The notes under the pieces: model-generated
Told to the model about the DNA's origin: nothing
Database searches by the model: none
Seen by the model: only the letters and a program-made list of their open reading frames with translations
Made by a program: the position numbers and the translations under genes
Assembly (NCBI GenBank): GCA_026874595.1
Contig: CM049308.1
Coordinates: 53,269,624-53,333,623, forward strand
DNA from: Sipunculus nudus
Taxonomy: Eukaryota; Annelida; Sipuncula; Golfingiida; Sipunculidae
Direction of reading: 5' to 3'
DNA length: 64,000 nucleotides
In this document: one piece after another, positions 48,121 to 60,478 of the stretch
How positions within the stretch are numbered: the first letter of the stretch is position 1
Layout: every line of letters starts with the position of its first letter

Positions 48121-50439
48121 AAAATGCACAAGCCATGTATTATTCGATTAACAACGACCTCAGCGGCCGCGCATTATAATTCATTTGTTCAGAATTATGC
48201 AAAAAATATACAAATAATATCATGTTAGTCACGCTCCGCCACCAGATGACAGGGACGTAATGTTATTTGATACTTTATCAATGTATGTTCATTATGTAAT
48301 AGAAATCCGGCCGTTTATTTAAAAAAAATACCTTACCTTGCATGGGAATACACATTTGGGAAAATTTTGAAGTTCTAAGGTAATACATTAAGCTATAATA
48401 CATTTTCCATCAGATGGTTTTCAACGAGAACACAGCGCGGTGATACTGATAGATGATACATTAAATAGTAGATCCATACTTTCCTAATGGCATCTGAAAG
48501 GCCAATACCCGATGCCGGTTTGACATAATATTGACACTGCCGACTGTGTCTGTTTATTAGAGTGAAATGTCTGGTTGATACTGAGCTACGCGATGTTATC
48601 CTATGTTTGCTATTGATGAGGCTTTGCCTTGTGGTCGAAAACAGCACTTACGGTGCGAAATACCCTGAATATTGTACGTGTGTTATTATATTACGCCGGT
48701 AGGGATACTTTTGTGTTCACGGCAAATACTGATTTTTATGGGTATTTTTTATTCTGCCAATGCTTGGAGGGTTATTTGTTACTGAGAGTGTTTCCATAAA
48801 CTGATTAAGCCCAAATATGACTGATTAGGACTTAAGTCCTAACTGCGTCGAGTTTATTTTTAGGAACTCTGTAATTAATTCACATTTTTTAGAGAGCTTA
48901 AATCCTCTTGTTATCAAGTATTCAAAGTATCTGCCAAATATAGACATAAAATATCCTCTCGTTATCCAGTATTAAAGGTATTTACGCCAAATAGTTACAG
49001 GATACGCCTGTTATCCAGTGTTCAAATTTTCTACCAAATATAAGCATATAAAATTCTTTTGTTATCCTGATTCAAATATCTCAAAGTAACTACCAAATAT
49101 AGGTATATGAACGGTTGATCGTTTGATGTTTATAAAAGTGTCAGAAAGACCACTGAATATGGTTTTCTTATGTTGGCTGAAGACAAGTTGATACAAATGA
49201 TCATAGAGGTTATTGTTGAGTGTTATGGGATGGTGTTTCCATATTCGTCTGGCGTGGTACCTAAGCCGGGTTCTCTGCTTGTCTTCCACACTGACAGTCC
49301 TGTGGTTAAGTTTCCCTAAGTGGGAATTAAGATGCATAAAATCGATAACCGACGCTGAAAGTCAAGGTCAAACCGTAAAACCAAACAAGTGATCAAATTT
49401 AAATGACACAAAGCATTGCATTTTTCACAAAATGAAGCTTATACATTAGTAACCATGTTATTGGGAAGAGAATTGATAAATGATTGCGGAATCCATAAAA
49501 ATATCACCGCCCTTGTGTAAAAATATTCTGTACACAATTCCCGTATGGCTTCCGGGAGTCATGCTTCTATTGCAAGCTGGTCTGTACTGCATGGGAGCAT
49601 ATCAATATTGAAGCTCCGTTAATATATCCCGTTCTAAGGACAATCAAACATTGGCCTTCTTTGTATGAACCCGCTGTATGCCCGAAATCTTGATCTTCAT
49701 AAAGCGTATCGTGTATACACTTCAAGTACGACTGATATGTATTCAATATTAGCACCTTAAAATTTCTTTTCGGATTATTCAAACAGGCAATGCCAGGTCT
49801 TTTACTTAAACCAATGACTCTGTATAAAATAATTTAGTTTTTATTTGTAAAAAATATAAAAAAAACTTGCAAAAAATAAAATGTGCTGGTCAGCAGCTGT
49901 CCATGCATACCATACCACCTTTTTCATTAAAAAAAATCATCATCATGATAACATTTACACAATCATTTATTTTGTCCTACATTTATTATTTATATTATTA
50001 TTTATTTTTCATATAACATTACATTATACTATTATTCCATGTATCAATATATATCATTTTTAAGTAAGTCTTAAAAAATGATTGACGATAAATATTTAGA
50101 GACCCAGATTATTTAAGGTACTAAGACGGAACAATACTAGTAACAGGGAGCGATAATAAATTACCGATTACGCTTTGCGAGGCAAACCAATGTCACATAA
50201 GTTATGGCGGACCGATCATACCATTACACCAACGAGGCCATTATCCCTCCTATCTCTTCTATAATTTCAGCTATTACGGCATATTTTACATATGTTTATC
50301 TATGGCGTTGTTAGATTCATCCATAAATTTTATACACCTCAGGTTTCATTAACTGAAGGTCTTGAAAAGAGGAACCACTGGCAAAATTGCATTAGATTTA
50401 TGGGTTTCCTTATTAAAAACAGTAATGAGGTTTGTTTGA

Positions 50440-50995
50440 TGACATGTTATATGCTGTCTGACAATAAAAGCAACATAGCTCATGCCTTTCCAGCGAATCA
50501 TTATTAATCAAACAGTTTTATCAAGCTTAATCACGCTGGGTGATTCGTTGAATAAGAAGTCACGAGCTGGCCTCATGTTGCTGGGGCGTGCCTACCTATA
50601 TACACTTTATGAAAGGGTTCTTACTACAACATTTGAAGAAACATTTTTACGGTCTTGCATGAATTTTAATTAATGTATCCTCTCGGAGTGTACGTATACG
50701 CTCTCAGATCGGTAGGTGCGTCTCGTTAACTGGGAATTAAAATTTTTGTTTCTTTTTTTTTCCTTCTTTCGATTTCCATGTTTCTTTTTTAAACCTGAAA
50801 AACTTTGTGACCTCCTTCTTACATTTCTGTTTGATTGTCAGGGTACACCACTGCATGGTTAGATTCCATTTAAGATTATTTAATCCGATCATAACATGGT
50901 TGATATTTAAAGATTTAAAGATGAACGGAAGTTGAATTGCCATATGATGCTTCTGTTATTCTCACAAGCCATAATTAGGGGCATACTGGACCAAG

Positions 50996-51060
<65 letters not shown>

Positions 51061-51110
51061 TGTATTTTCTTCTTTCAGTAGAAAGAAAGCCTGCATCCAC
51101 TGATTCCAAT
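50440..51110. repeat. Old tandem duplication, copy 1
   Basis: Aligns collinearly with 51215-51890 over about 670 bp at moderate identity. Shared blocks include CAACATAG(C)CCATGCCTTTCC, TTTGTGACCTC, ATATTTAAAGATTTA, GATGCTTC, a terminal TA run (51000-51056) and TCTTCTTTCAG(T)AGAAAGAAA. Confidence 0.7.
51000..51056. repeat. (TA)n microsatellite
   Basis: TA run near the end of duplication copy 1, at the equivalent place to the run at 51795-51825 in copy 2. Confidence 0.95.
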
Positions 51111-51214
51111 GTTATAAAGCCTAACGGAAATAAATATCAGTCTGTACAATCGCTGTAATGAAGCAAGGTTTGAGCAAGAAACTATGCGGCGGTTATTAAT
51201 TCCCATGTATAGTG

Positions 51215-51890
51215 CTGTATGACAATTAAGGCAACATAGCCCATGCCTTTCCAACAGATTATTAATAAAACAATTTATCAGGGTTAATCATGCTCAATGA
51301 TCGCACCAGGTTCACTGACTTAGAGGTCACGACCCGGCATCTTGTAACAGTTCTACCTACACTGTAGAAAAGTCTCTTATACAACAACCCTTGAAAGAAT
51401 ATTTTAAAGGTTCTTGCTTGAATCTTAATCCATGCACCCTCTTGGTGTGTGTGTGTACGCTTTTTGACCGATAGGTGCATAATGCTAGCTAAAAATGAAA
51501 ACCTTGAGTGTGTCGGATAAAGTTCGAATTCTATCTTTATTTATAAACTTAAAAAAAAACATTTGTGACCTCTTACGGGCATTTTGTGGCATATATGTAA
51601 AGTACAGACCACTGCACGATAACATATATGCCATTTTACGATGATTAAATCCGACAAGAAGGATTGAATATTTAAAGATTTACAGATTTGATGGTCTAAG
51701 TGGAATTTGGAATTGCCTTCTGATGCTTCCATTATCGCCCATACGCCGTCGATATTGGCTAAATTTAGTGATTAGGGGGCATATTCCACGGAATAGGTAA
51801 ATATATATATATATATATATATATTTATATTTTGTATCATCTTCTTTCAGAAGAAAGAAATACAATATCCAATGATCCCAAATTAGTAAA
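51215..51890. repeat. Old tandem duplication, copy 2
   Basis: Diverged copy of 50440-51110 in the same orientation, with its own shorter TA run at 51795-51825 and the same TCTTCTTTCAG motif after it. Confidence 0.7.
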
Positions 51891-54761
51891 GCTCAATGTC
51901 ACAGAATTAGTGTTACACTATCGCATGGTGTTCTTGTATTCAAATGTAAGGGGTAGTCCCAACAAGGAGATTCAACAAGACGGAGTAGCCACTGGGATGA
52001 CGGATCGCGTCAGATGTCGCTTGCTGTCTTGATAAGAAACCTCGCACCTACGTGTAAAAGCTCTTTGATCTGGCTACCAGCGCTTGCCTTTTAAGCTTGG
52101 GTTATCCTCATTGAGAATACCGCAGAATCGCTGCGGGATTTGCAAGGTAGCTGTCATATCTGTCTCCGTACTGGATAAATATTCTTTTCAGGTGTAATGA
52201 AATTGTAAGATACAAATTTTAGTTAGCACTGCATGGTTGTAGGTTACTTGGTACAAAGGATTTGCTCGCATGAAAAAAAAAAATACACGCAAAGAAATTA
52301 CATTAATGGCATGCAGGAAAACTTAATTTTTCGGGGGAAAAACAGTGTTACTGTGCGGTAAAGTCAGATGCAAACAAATCACAGTACTATCTATTATAAC
52401 ATATACATTAAACACTGGATAAGTTGAGATTGAAAGCAGCGCGACTCTAAAATCACTCAATGTGGCAACTGGTATACAAGGATCCGGTAGCCGATGACTG
52501 CGCATATATGTGACTTTTAATTTGATAATGCGCATGCAATAAATTTTAACTTCAGCTTGCATAAAATTTCATGAAAATTCATGCGGATCATCCAGCACAC
52601 CAATGCTTAGACTTGGCGGAGGCAGGAACGGACGCAACAATTGTACTGTCTCACTTTTACGAGGTGTCGCGATAACAATGGACCGCAAGTACAACAGGCA
52701 TCACCCGCGAGTACAATACTCAGGAGCAATAAAACCTCGGGACCTGCCACGCGTGTCCCTTTGACGCTGGACGTTGACCCAAGTGCTTACTTCATCTTAT
52801 TGAATCTCCTTGGTCAAACTCCCTTCCGCATGCAGCTATTAGAGGTTAACTTTTTTCACTAGATATATTGTTCATTGGCTGAAGCTTGTGTTGTTCACGG
52901 AAAAAAACTTATATCCGATGATTCAAAAGTCCCCAAAGCCTTGTGGTGATTACGCTCCCGAGGCAGCGGAAACCTTGCGCTTTTTAAAGAAGCAACTGAT
53001 TTTCACGCTGCCAACTTTTACCGTTTATGATATATTTAAACAAGAGATGGCGGTTTGTTGTCCACTGAAATGAACGTGCGTACGATGTGACAAGCAGCCA
53101 ATCAGATGCCAATAAACAAACACTCGACAGGCATCCTGGCTCCGCCCATTGCCGCGCTTCAAGCGCCGCTTGAGGAGTTTCCGGTCGAATTTAAATTGCT
53201 CCCTCTGCATTCTCGCATCATCGACCGATTCGATTATGACATTATGACTGTGTTAGCGTAGCCATGTATCTGTTGTCTGCAGAACTGAAACCAGCCAGCG
53301 AGGTGTGCACGCAGCCTTTGTTGTTACGTTTCGTTTGAATTACAGCTCACCGGCCGAGCATCCTATGTGCAAAAGGCCCTAAGCAAACCACGTCAGGGGC
53401 AATTCTCTCTGAGCCTGTGGCCTGTTCAGACGGTTACGCTGGGGGATGAGCTGTCACTCAAAAAGAAATGAATATGATTGGCTCCGTGTATTCCTCGCTT
53501 GGCTTTGTCTTCCAGCACAAGGTCTCATCTGATTGGACAAAAATACAGTGCTCCCCTCTGGTGTTGCAATTCAGGATACGAGGTCATAACAAACAGCGCC
53601 TTACGATATAGGAAGTAGCCCTATAGGTAAAGCGCTGTGTAAAGAGCGTATGTGGTGATAAGAATCAGATTCTGTTCTACAGAGTACCGAAGTCAAGTTT
53701 GAGAAAAATACTGTACGGCTTGCCCGGGACTGTTCATCTTTTTTTACGTACATTGGTATGTTATGCAGCCCCCTGGCTTGAAGTCGCATGGTATTCAGGA
53801 ATGACGCAAACCCATCCATCTTCACGGCAGCGGCGACGTGCGCCCCTGGGTGCATGAAGGGTACCAGATGGAAACGCTAACACAGTGTGTCTCAGCTGTA
53901 GTTTTGATTGCTAATGTTTCAAGATTTAGTTATGAATAAGCGGTTAGATGGTAGCAGCATCAAATGCAACATGTTTACTCTTTCTTGGAACTGCATCCGG
54001 TACGAGGCGATGAGAAAGTGACGACAGCGCCTAGATAACCAAAGATGCTGCCACTGAAAAACAATCGGTCCAAGTATCAGCATTTGGTGCTAATATATAA
54101 TGAATACTATAATAATGAAAAGTGAGATTTTAACCATCCAATCGTGCATGCAAATATTGATGAATTGCTGCTTTCATTTATTAGGTTGCTCGCTGACGTG
54201 AATGTTCAGTGTTATCATTCTCCACATGTTTTAGCAGCAAATAAAAGACGATCGGTATGGCTTGTCTACATGTAGCAGGAATCGGTCGTAAAATCATGGA
54301 AAATTTTGACAGAAATAACTATATTAATCGATTATTTCATGTCCATTCCATATATATCCGTGAAATATACCAATATTGTGAGTCAAGATTCACGTAAAAC
54401 CCGAAGAGTCAAGCTATCATAGTAATCATACAGGTGTCGTCCGGTGTTTATGGTAACAATGGCAGACAGTGGCCGATTTATAAACGGGCACTAATAACAT
54501 TAAGCATTGTTTACGGTCACACTGAACATTCAAGATAACAGACGGGTTGATGACATTTGTCTGTTGTTCTGAATGAAATTTATTATTTTTTTTCGCTTAT
54601 TATTATATTTTTTCACAGGTTATGTCACTTTTTTTCATGTGCTAATATCAACGCGTGTGGTCGATTTTACAAAGATGGACCTAATTTAATTATGAAAGAA
54701 ATCGACCAGTCATCGATGTAATTGACTAATCGGCACAATACTACGGTTAAACATCGCGTAA

Positions 54762-54840
54762 CGCCCACCTCGTTAAAGCGACCACCTCGGAAATGCGACC
54801 TTTTGATCGGTGTTCGTAATTTCGAGGTTTTACTGTGTCT
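54762..54840. mobile_element. pogo/Tigger-like MITE fragment
   Basis: GCGACCACCTCGG words, and a right end that inverts to CACAGTAAAACCTCG. Related to the fragments at 27751 and 28803. Confidence 0.4.
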
Positions 54841-55411
54841 ACAAAGGACCTCCGATGATGAACGATGGTCTGTCTTTTTCTGCAGCTGTGCTAAGTACTG
54901 ACGGCCAGGTGCATAGAGGGTACCGGGTTACATATGTCCCACTTGTGGGGAAATAGGCCAACTTTTTTAAATGTACACTTATCACGTGTATATATTAACC
55001 GATATACCTGGGCTTCCATTAAGTAGATATGGTAATACATGTATATAAATGAATATATGCGGTAGATACAAAGAAACAAACATTTTATTCTATTAACCCA
55101 ATTGGCAGCATATCTCATTAATATGGTCCATAGACACCAGTCCCGACTGGAGCTCCCTCGTGTGTGTTGTGTCTGTGTGTGCGAACTCAATACTCGAGAT
55201 GTGTTGAATAAGCTGATTCAGGTTTTGTAAACGAACTACAGTGCGAACCCAAAGCAAACTATTTCGAGACTTAAGTTAACCGATTAAGTATTATCCGGTG
55301 TAGCTGCGAACAATGTGCGGCTACGGCCAGAAAGACCAGATACCGTGAGGATGTGCATGGTTCTTATGTTCAGGTGGTCGTCAAACAGAGAAGGTCATAA
55401 GGCGATGTTTT

Positions 55412-55415
<4 letters not shown>

Positions 55416-55460
<45 letters not shown>
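55416..55460. repeat. (TA)n microsatellite
   Basis: TA dinucleotide run. Confidence 0.95.
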
Positions 55461-55462
<2 letters not shown>

Positions 55463-56197
55463 TGTGACAGCATGTTTAAACATACATATCGAAATAAACT
55501 TGGAACTATTGGAAACACTTCATGTTCGTTCTGACATGTTTTATAACATGTTTTATAACCTTTGATTAGGCTTCTCTATACCATATCACCTATGTAGCAA
55601 GTCCATCTGTTCATATTTATGGTCATTCTGAAGGACTTCATTTCTTTAGAGTAGATGTTCTCTCTGGTCAGTACTCATTTCTTCATGTCACCTATTGTAC
55701 ACACTGTATCATCATTATCATATACTCTACGCTCATTAGCGGTTTGCGCAATTTGTGAAATCCAGCTGAAATAAATAAGTTTCAGCTGGACTAATATTGA
55801 AAGACCAACACCTGAATAAATAACCGTCAAACTGTCCTTTATGGCACCAAATTTACGTATCACAGAGTTACCAGAGAGATTGTTAATCCTCTACACGTAT
55901 TGGCAAAATGTAACCATAATAACTAAAAGCTCATGTCAGCAATAATTGGTGCTAATAGACAATTATTCGATTGTGAGTCAAAACATGTTCAGTTATGGGA
56001 ATGGGGTCGCGAACAATTAATTTTATCAAATTTATAAAAATAAAAAGGGCTACCAATTCAAGATTTCTACAATACTCTGTTATTTATAGGCCTTATATTG
56101 GCGAAGCAATGAATATATAATTGCTTTAAATAAGGTTTGTGTATCTTACGTGTGTGTGTTATGTGTTCATGATTACATTAATTCCCTAATCCCTTAC

Positions 56198-56241
<44 letters not shown>

Positions 56242-56244
<3 letters not shown>

Positions 56245-57764
56245 ACAGTCAATCTGTCATTTCATGAAATGCCTAAACATTTCAGGCATTTCGCGTAATG
56301 GCTGGGACCACCATTGGTCAGCTCAAACATTATAGAATTTATAATCAAACATTATAGAATTTATAATGGAAGTGAGTTAATTTGTAGGTATATCACTTTC
56401 TGAAATTCCTTAAAACCTACATAACTGGTGTTGAATTTACACTCTAAAGGACCAGATGAAAAAAAAATCCTATAAATTATAAAATAAAGAAGAAAGTGGA
56501 GATGAAGTATAATGACTTATATAAAAGCTTAAAAAATAAAAATTAGGCCAGATCCCATTTAATTTTGATATGAGGAAATTTTTGGATAATCCTAAGAGCA
56601 ATATCAAAGGATACATTTGATTAACAATAACAATAGTAATAATAGTAAAAGTAATTAATATTTCTCAAAACAGGCTAAACATGCTCAGATAGCTAAAACA
56701 AAGTTAATAAAACGAAAATTCTTTGAAACTTTGCCCAATATTCCTGTTTTATCGAGCTAACCAGTTATGCTGAGCCAGCCCTAGCGAGCTTTATGAGATA
56801 TGAATGGAATGCTTCTACAGTATATACCATTTTGCTAGTATTATCTAAATACTCAATTTCGGGTATTAATTTTCCATCCGAAAATCTACCTAGTAGACAG
56901 TTCTAAACATAACAGATTGAAAACATCAATGCTTGATGAAACTACCTGTTCTCATGGATTTAATATATCATTTATCAGATTACACCTATTTCAATTTACA
57001 GCTGAAAACTTTGAAGCTTGCAAACCTGTGCATTTAATGTTTCACATGCAAAAGACTTGATCTAGATATGTACGTTGCCTAATGCCATTACTGATTAAAA
57101 TTTTCAAGTGAGTAATTGTGTTAGATTCTAATAATTAATCAAATTGAATACTTTTTTAATGCATTTAATGCTTCTTAATGTGTCATATGTGGAGCTTAGA
57201 ATCCAAGACCTGCTAAACTCACAAACATGGAGGCTTTTCCCCACTGCTACTCACTGCTGATGGCTACTAAGAGTAAGACCCCGTATTATAAAAAAGGTAT
57301 CTTAGTCCCCTGCTCAGCTAATACGTTTGTGTAGGGTTTCTTTGTAGCTAGCACTACTCATTTTTGCTACCCAAGGGGACCAATGATGTCTGGTATCCTG
57401 GTCGCCTGCTAAACTATCTAACACAAACATGGCGGCTTTCTTCGCCACTATAATAACTGCCAATGGCTACCTGAAAACCATTATAGTGAAAGGAGATACC
57501 ATAATGATACCAAACTTGGTGAAAAAAAAAACAGTTGATCAGTTGCTTTGAAAACTTCTTGCTCGAATATCTGCTCATATCTCACTATTTTTACTTGTTA
57601 CACAGATTGCATGATTTGTTGTCAGGCATTGTGTGTAATTATAACCCTTCATTTTCAGTCAATTTAGTCATTTTACGTAATGACTGGTGGTCACAGGCAT
57701 TACGTAAAATGCCTGAAATGTTTAGGCATTTCATGATATGACTGATTTCACAGACTGACTGTAA

Positions 57765-57765
<1 letters not shown>
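56242..57765. mobile_element. 1.5-kb DNA transposon-like element with ~80-bp terminal inverted repeats
   Basis: Both ends read inward GTTACAGTCA(A/G)TCTGT, then CATGAAATGCCTAAACATTT, then CAGGCATTT and a GACCACC word; the left copy lacks about 12 bp. The element lies between two TA runs (56201-56241 and 57769-57810). The interior has a diverged direct repeat (AACATGG(A/C)GGCTTT at about 57227 and 57426). No transposase is recognisable. Superfamily not assigned. Confidence 0.65.

Positions 57766-57768
<3 letters not shown>

Positions 57769-57810
<42 letters not shown>
57769..57810. repeat. (TA)n microsatellite
   Basis: TA run at the right flank of the TIR element at 56242-57765. Confidence 0.95.
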
Positions 57811-57814
<4 letters not shown>

Positions 57815-58591
57815 CATAATGCAAACAATTTCATCAGAAAAGTAAATTTATTTATTTATACATAAATCATATGGCACTGGCTCTACAAATGATATTTAAA
57901 TATAGTAACGGAAAACCATGGGTCGTAAACAAATATTAAAAGTAGAGAGTAGCGAAAACGTGTTGGATATTACATTGTTGGCATTAACCGCCAGCCCATA
58001 GTACTGAGGCAGAATGCCTTTATGCCAGCTTTGGATCATTAAAAAACGCTCAATGATACAAAGGTGTCGGAAGAGAACTACTATTTTCGATAGTATGAAC
58101 ATGAGATATTTTTGAAAAAAAAGGCATCCGTAGCACTATTTTACTACCACTACGCAGCACGCTGACCCCCATTGTATCTTTACTTAGTTATACAAACTCT
58201 ATCCCAGAATGACGACTATTATTAACTCCGGATAGCAAACCTGAGCAAACCCAGAAGACTAACCTATAGCTTAGCTCTAGGATAAAAAAGTCACAGCGCT
58301 TGGTATAAATATAAATGAGTCTGAACGCGGGTACCTCTGTGATGTGTTGCCAAGCTACCACGTGCAGCTTGCCCTTTCGTCAGATGTGTTTCGTGGTGAA
58401 TCAAGCTGGGTTTTAAACACTTCATGAAAAGTTAGCAAATAGATGTTCAACCCACCTATATTCGACAATAGTATATTTACGATATTTACAACATTTGACC
58501 AATAACTGACCGTCACAGATATATGGCATACATTTCAAATGATATGTAAAATTATATCATCTTTGTTACAAAGTTTACCCAAAGCTACCAT

Positions 58592-58595
<4 letters not shown>

Positions 58596-58654
<59 letters not shown>
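58596..58654. repeat. (TA)n microsatellite left of hammerhead-like motif
   Basis: TA dinucleotide run of about 58 bp. Confidence 0.95.
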
Positions 58655-58659
<5 letters not shown>

Positions 58660-58732
58660 TAAACAAACGTTCGGAATTATAAAAACTTAATTATAAAAAC
58701 CAGTATCGCAACTAGTTGAATCCAGTTGAATC

Positions 58733-58763
58733 CTGACGAGCCGACGAGGCGAAACCGACGGTC
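58733..58763 (+). ncRNA. Hammerhead-ribozyme-like core
   Basis: The core fits the hammerhead consensus. CTGACGA (58733-58739) is followed by stem II GCC/GGC with a 5-nt loop (58740-58750), then GAAA (58751-58754). Stem III is short, A54-C-C / G-G-T62 with loop GAC, and the GTC triplet predicts cleavage after C at 58763. Very short stem III is known in type I hammerheads of animal retroelements. Stem I is irregular: TGAATC (58727-58732) pairs only with GATTCA (58772-58777), leaving 8 unpaired nt after the cleavage site. The copy may therefore be decayed or need dimerisation. Confidence 0.5.
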
Positions 58764-58788
58764 GTGACCCAGATTCATCACATACCTT

Positions 58789-58791
<3 letters not shown>

Positions 58792-58859
<68 letters not shown>
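58792..58859. repeat. (TA)n microsatellite right of hammerhead-like motif
   Basis: TA dinucleotide run of about 67 bp. Confidence 0.95.
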
Positions 58860-58862
<3 letters not shown>

Positions 58863-59209
58863 TCTACAATAAGAATGCCTGCCTATTCGAGTTTTCACAG
58901 CTACAAGCATTCCTTAGGTACCTTTATCTCTTGACACATTAACGGATGTATTATAAACTACATATCCAATTATTTTTATATAAAAGCTAAATTTTTCATA
59001 TAAAAGTTTGCATTCGAATTTATTTCTTGATCCGCATAGCTACAGGTTTTGCAAGCATGGCGTAAATATTGAAGAGAAGAGCGAAATACTCCAGAAGCAC
59101 GAGGCAATTGTTTTCCAACAAACAATATCATCAATAAGTGAATTTCTGATAAGTATAAAAGAGCATAAAAGCTCCAGTACATTTCATTGTATGCTGTATA
59201 TTATCTTAC

Positions 59210-59516
59210 CTTGCGTGTCTCCGGTGACCAGATTTTTGCATTCCTTCTTGGTGTTGGTCGGGTGCTCGTAAGAGCCGGGTTCAGGAGGGACAGTGGTCAG
59301 TCGAGGGTCCACTTTAGTTTCACAGTACTGCCACAGTCCCCATTCAGCTTCCAGCAGACCATCCAGATTCTGTGTCATTAACTGTGGTCGTTCAGTGTAC
59401 GGCACAGGAACCTTAACTGTATACCAGTACGGTACTCCAATAGCGATCAAATCAAAGAGAAACCCGAGGATAACTAACGTCACCCCTAAAATGGCACCTT
59501 TTGTCATTCCATTCAT
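59210..59516 (-). CDS. Claudin/PMP22-like tetraspan protein, exon 1 (TM1 and first extracellular loop)
   Basis: First coding exon of a complete three-exon gene (307+141+326 nt, 257 aa). It encodes a short N-terminus, TM1 (about residues 7-28, AILGVTLVILGFLFDLIAIG), then PYWY and a long extracellular loop with W31, the signature W59-G-L-W62-x-x-C65 and a second Cys at 93. This W...GLW-C-C pattern defines the claudin/PMP22/EMP superfamily. The donor is CAAG|GTAAGA (phase 1). In-frame TAA codons 33 nt upstream make the ATG at 59516 the first usable start; Met4 is an alternative. Expected role: plasma-membrane tetraspan protein in cell contact or junction. Which member cannot be said. Confidence 0.88.
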
Positions 59517-60418
59517 TTTGTTTAATGTATAATGACGACACTCCGCGATTTATTAAAGATAGCGAGAGACGAGATATATAAGGCGATACAAGTTATTAGC
59601 CCAGTATCATTTCAACCTATCTGGCACGCGTATGTATCCCAATGTGAACGCAGCACGCTACCCTTGATCCCAATCTGTACTTGAAGCTTCTACACGCGTT
59701 GCGCGGAGAACCGTGAATTTACGAGCAACGGAGATGCTCTATTTAGTTGCTGACTCTGGCTTGCTTCCCCGCAATGAATTCACCTCCACAGGAGAAAAAG
59801 AACTTGCTAGTTTGGTTGCTATCAACAGTATGTGCTGCTCTTACAAGGCTCATTGGGTCACACACGGTTTGATGTCATCGCGCCCGCCAACATAGATTCA
59901 GAGCCCGCGCATGCAACTGGCGTCTTGCATTTACCGAGCGGAACGCGCTTGTACTGTCCAGTCCCAGTACTGTAGCTGTCCAGTTTGTGCATCAAATGCA
60001 CTGTGCGCATTGATGGTTCCTTCATCTCATTATGACCAAACCTGCGGTAGCTGAACACATACAATCGATTTTGTTCCTTCCGCAGCCAACTAGAATATGC
60101 AGCACTACCCATTCTGTACCATAGAAAACCTATACCGAAGTCACTTTGTCATATAAAAATAAACAACTGACATTTAATATAATAATTGCCGGGGTGATAT
60201 ACATCAGATTTTGTACAGTACATCTTATTTCTAACACTGTAGCTACACCAAATACTGTTTTAATACCCAGTTGGTCAAACGTGTTGCAGATAAATTTATT
60301 TAGTCAGTACCTGCTTGTACATGGCACTAACCCAGAACCACCAAGAATTCATCAGCTATCAGGAATTCATCAGTTGTCAGTAAAAAGTCCTATCTTGTCA
60401 AGGGCCATATGTATATAC

Positions 60419-60430
60419 TTATATATATAT

Positions 60431-60474
<44 letters not shown>
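60419..60474. repeat. (TA)n microsatellite
   Basis: TA run with one short interruption, followed by repeated ATCATATCAT words. Confidence 0.9.

Positions 60475-60478
<4 letters not shown>

Larger units (their letters stand above)
33276..59209 (-). other. Intron 1 of the minus-strand tetraspan gene
   Basis: A phase-1 intron of 25.9 kb (GTAAGATAA...GATTTCAG) between the TM1 and TM2 exons. Contains family D, C, G and I repeats, a Harbinger-like MITE, a SINE and a relic, an old tandem duplication, a TIR element, many microsatellites and a hammerhead-like motif. Sections 33480-35500, 35540-36880, 42210-44450 and 45180-46370 show no recognisable feature beyond AT-rich sequence. A possible extra exon ends near 44640 (see findings). 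Confidence 0.7.

Noticed and set aside
53601-53855. 84-codon frame on - in the CG-rich intronic block
   Set aside because: No recognisable domain and no splice connection to the tetraspan exons.
57535-57741. Open frame that might be a transposase fragment
   Set aside because: Runs into the terminal inverted repeat and has no catalytic motif I can identify.
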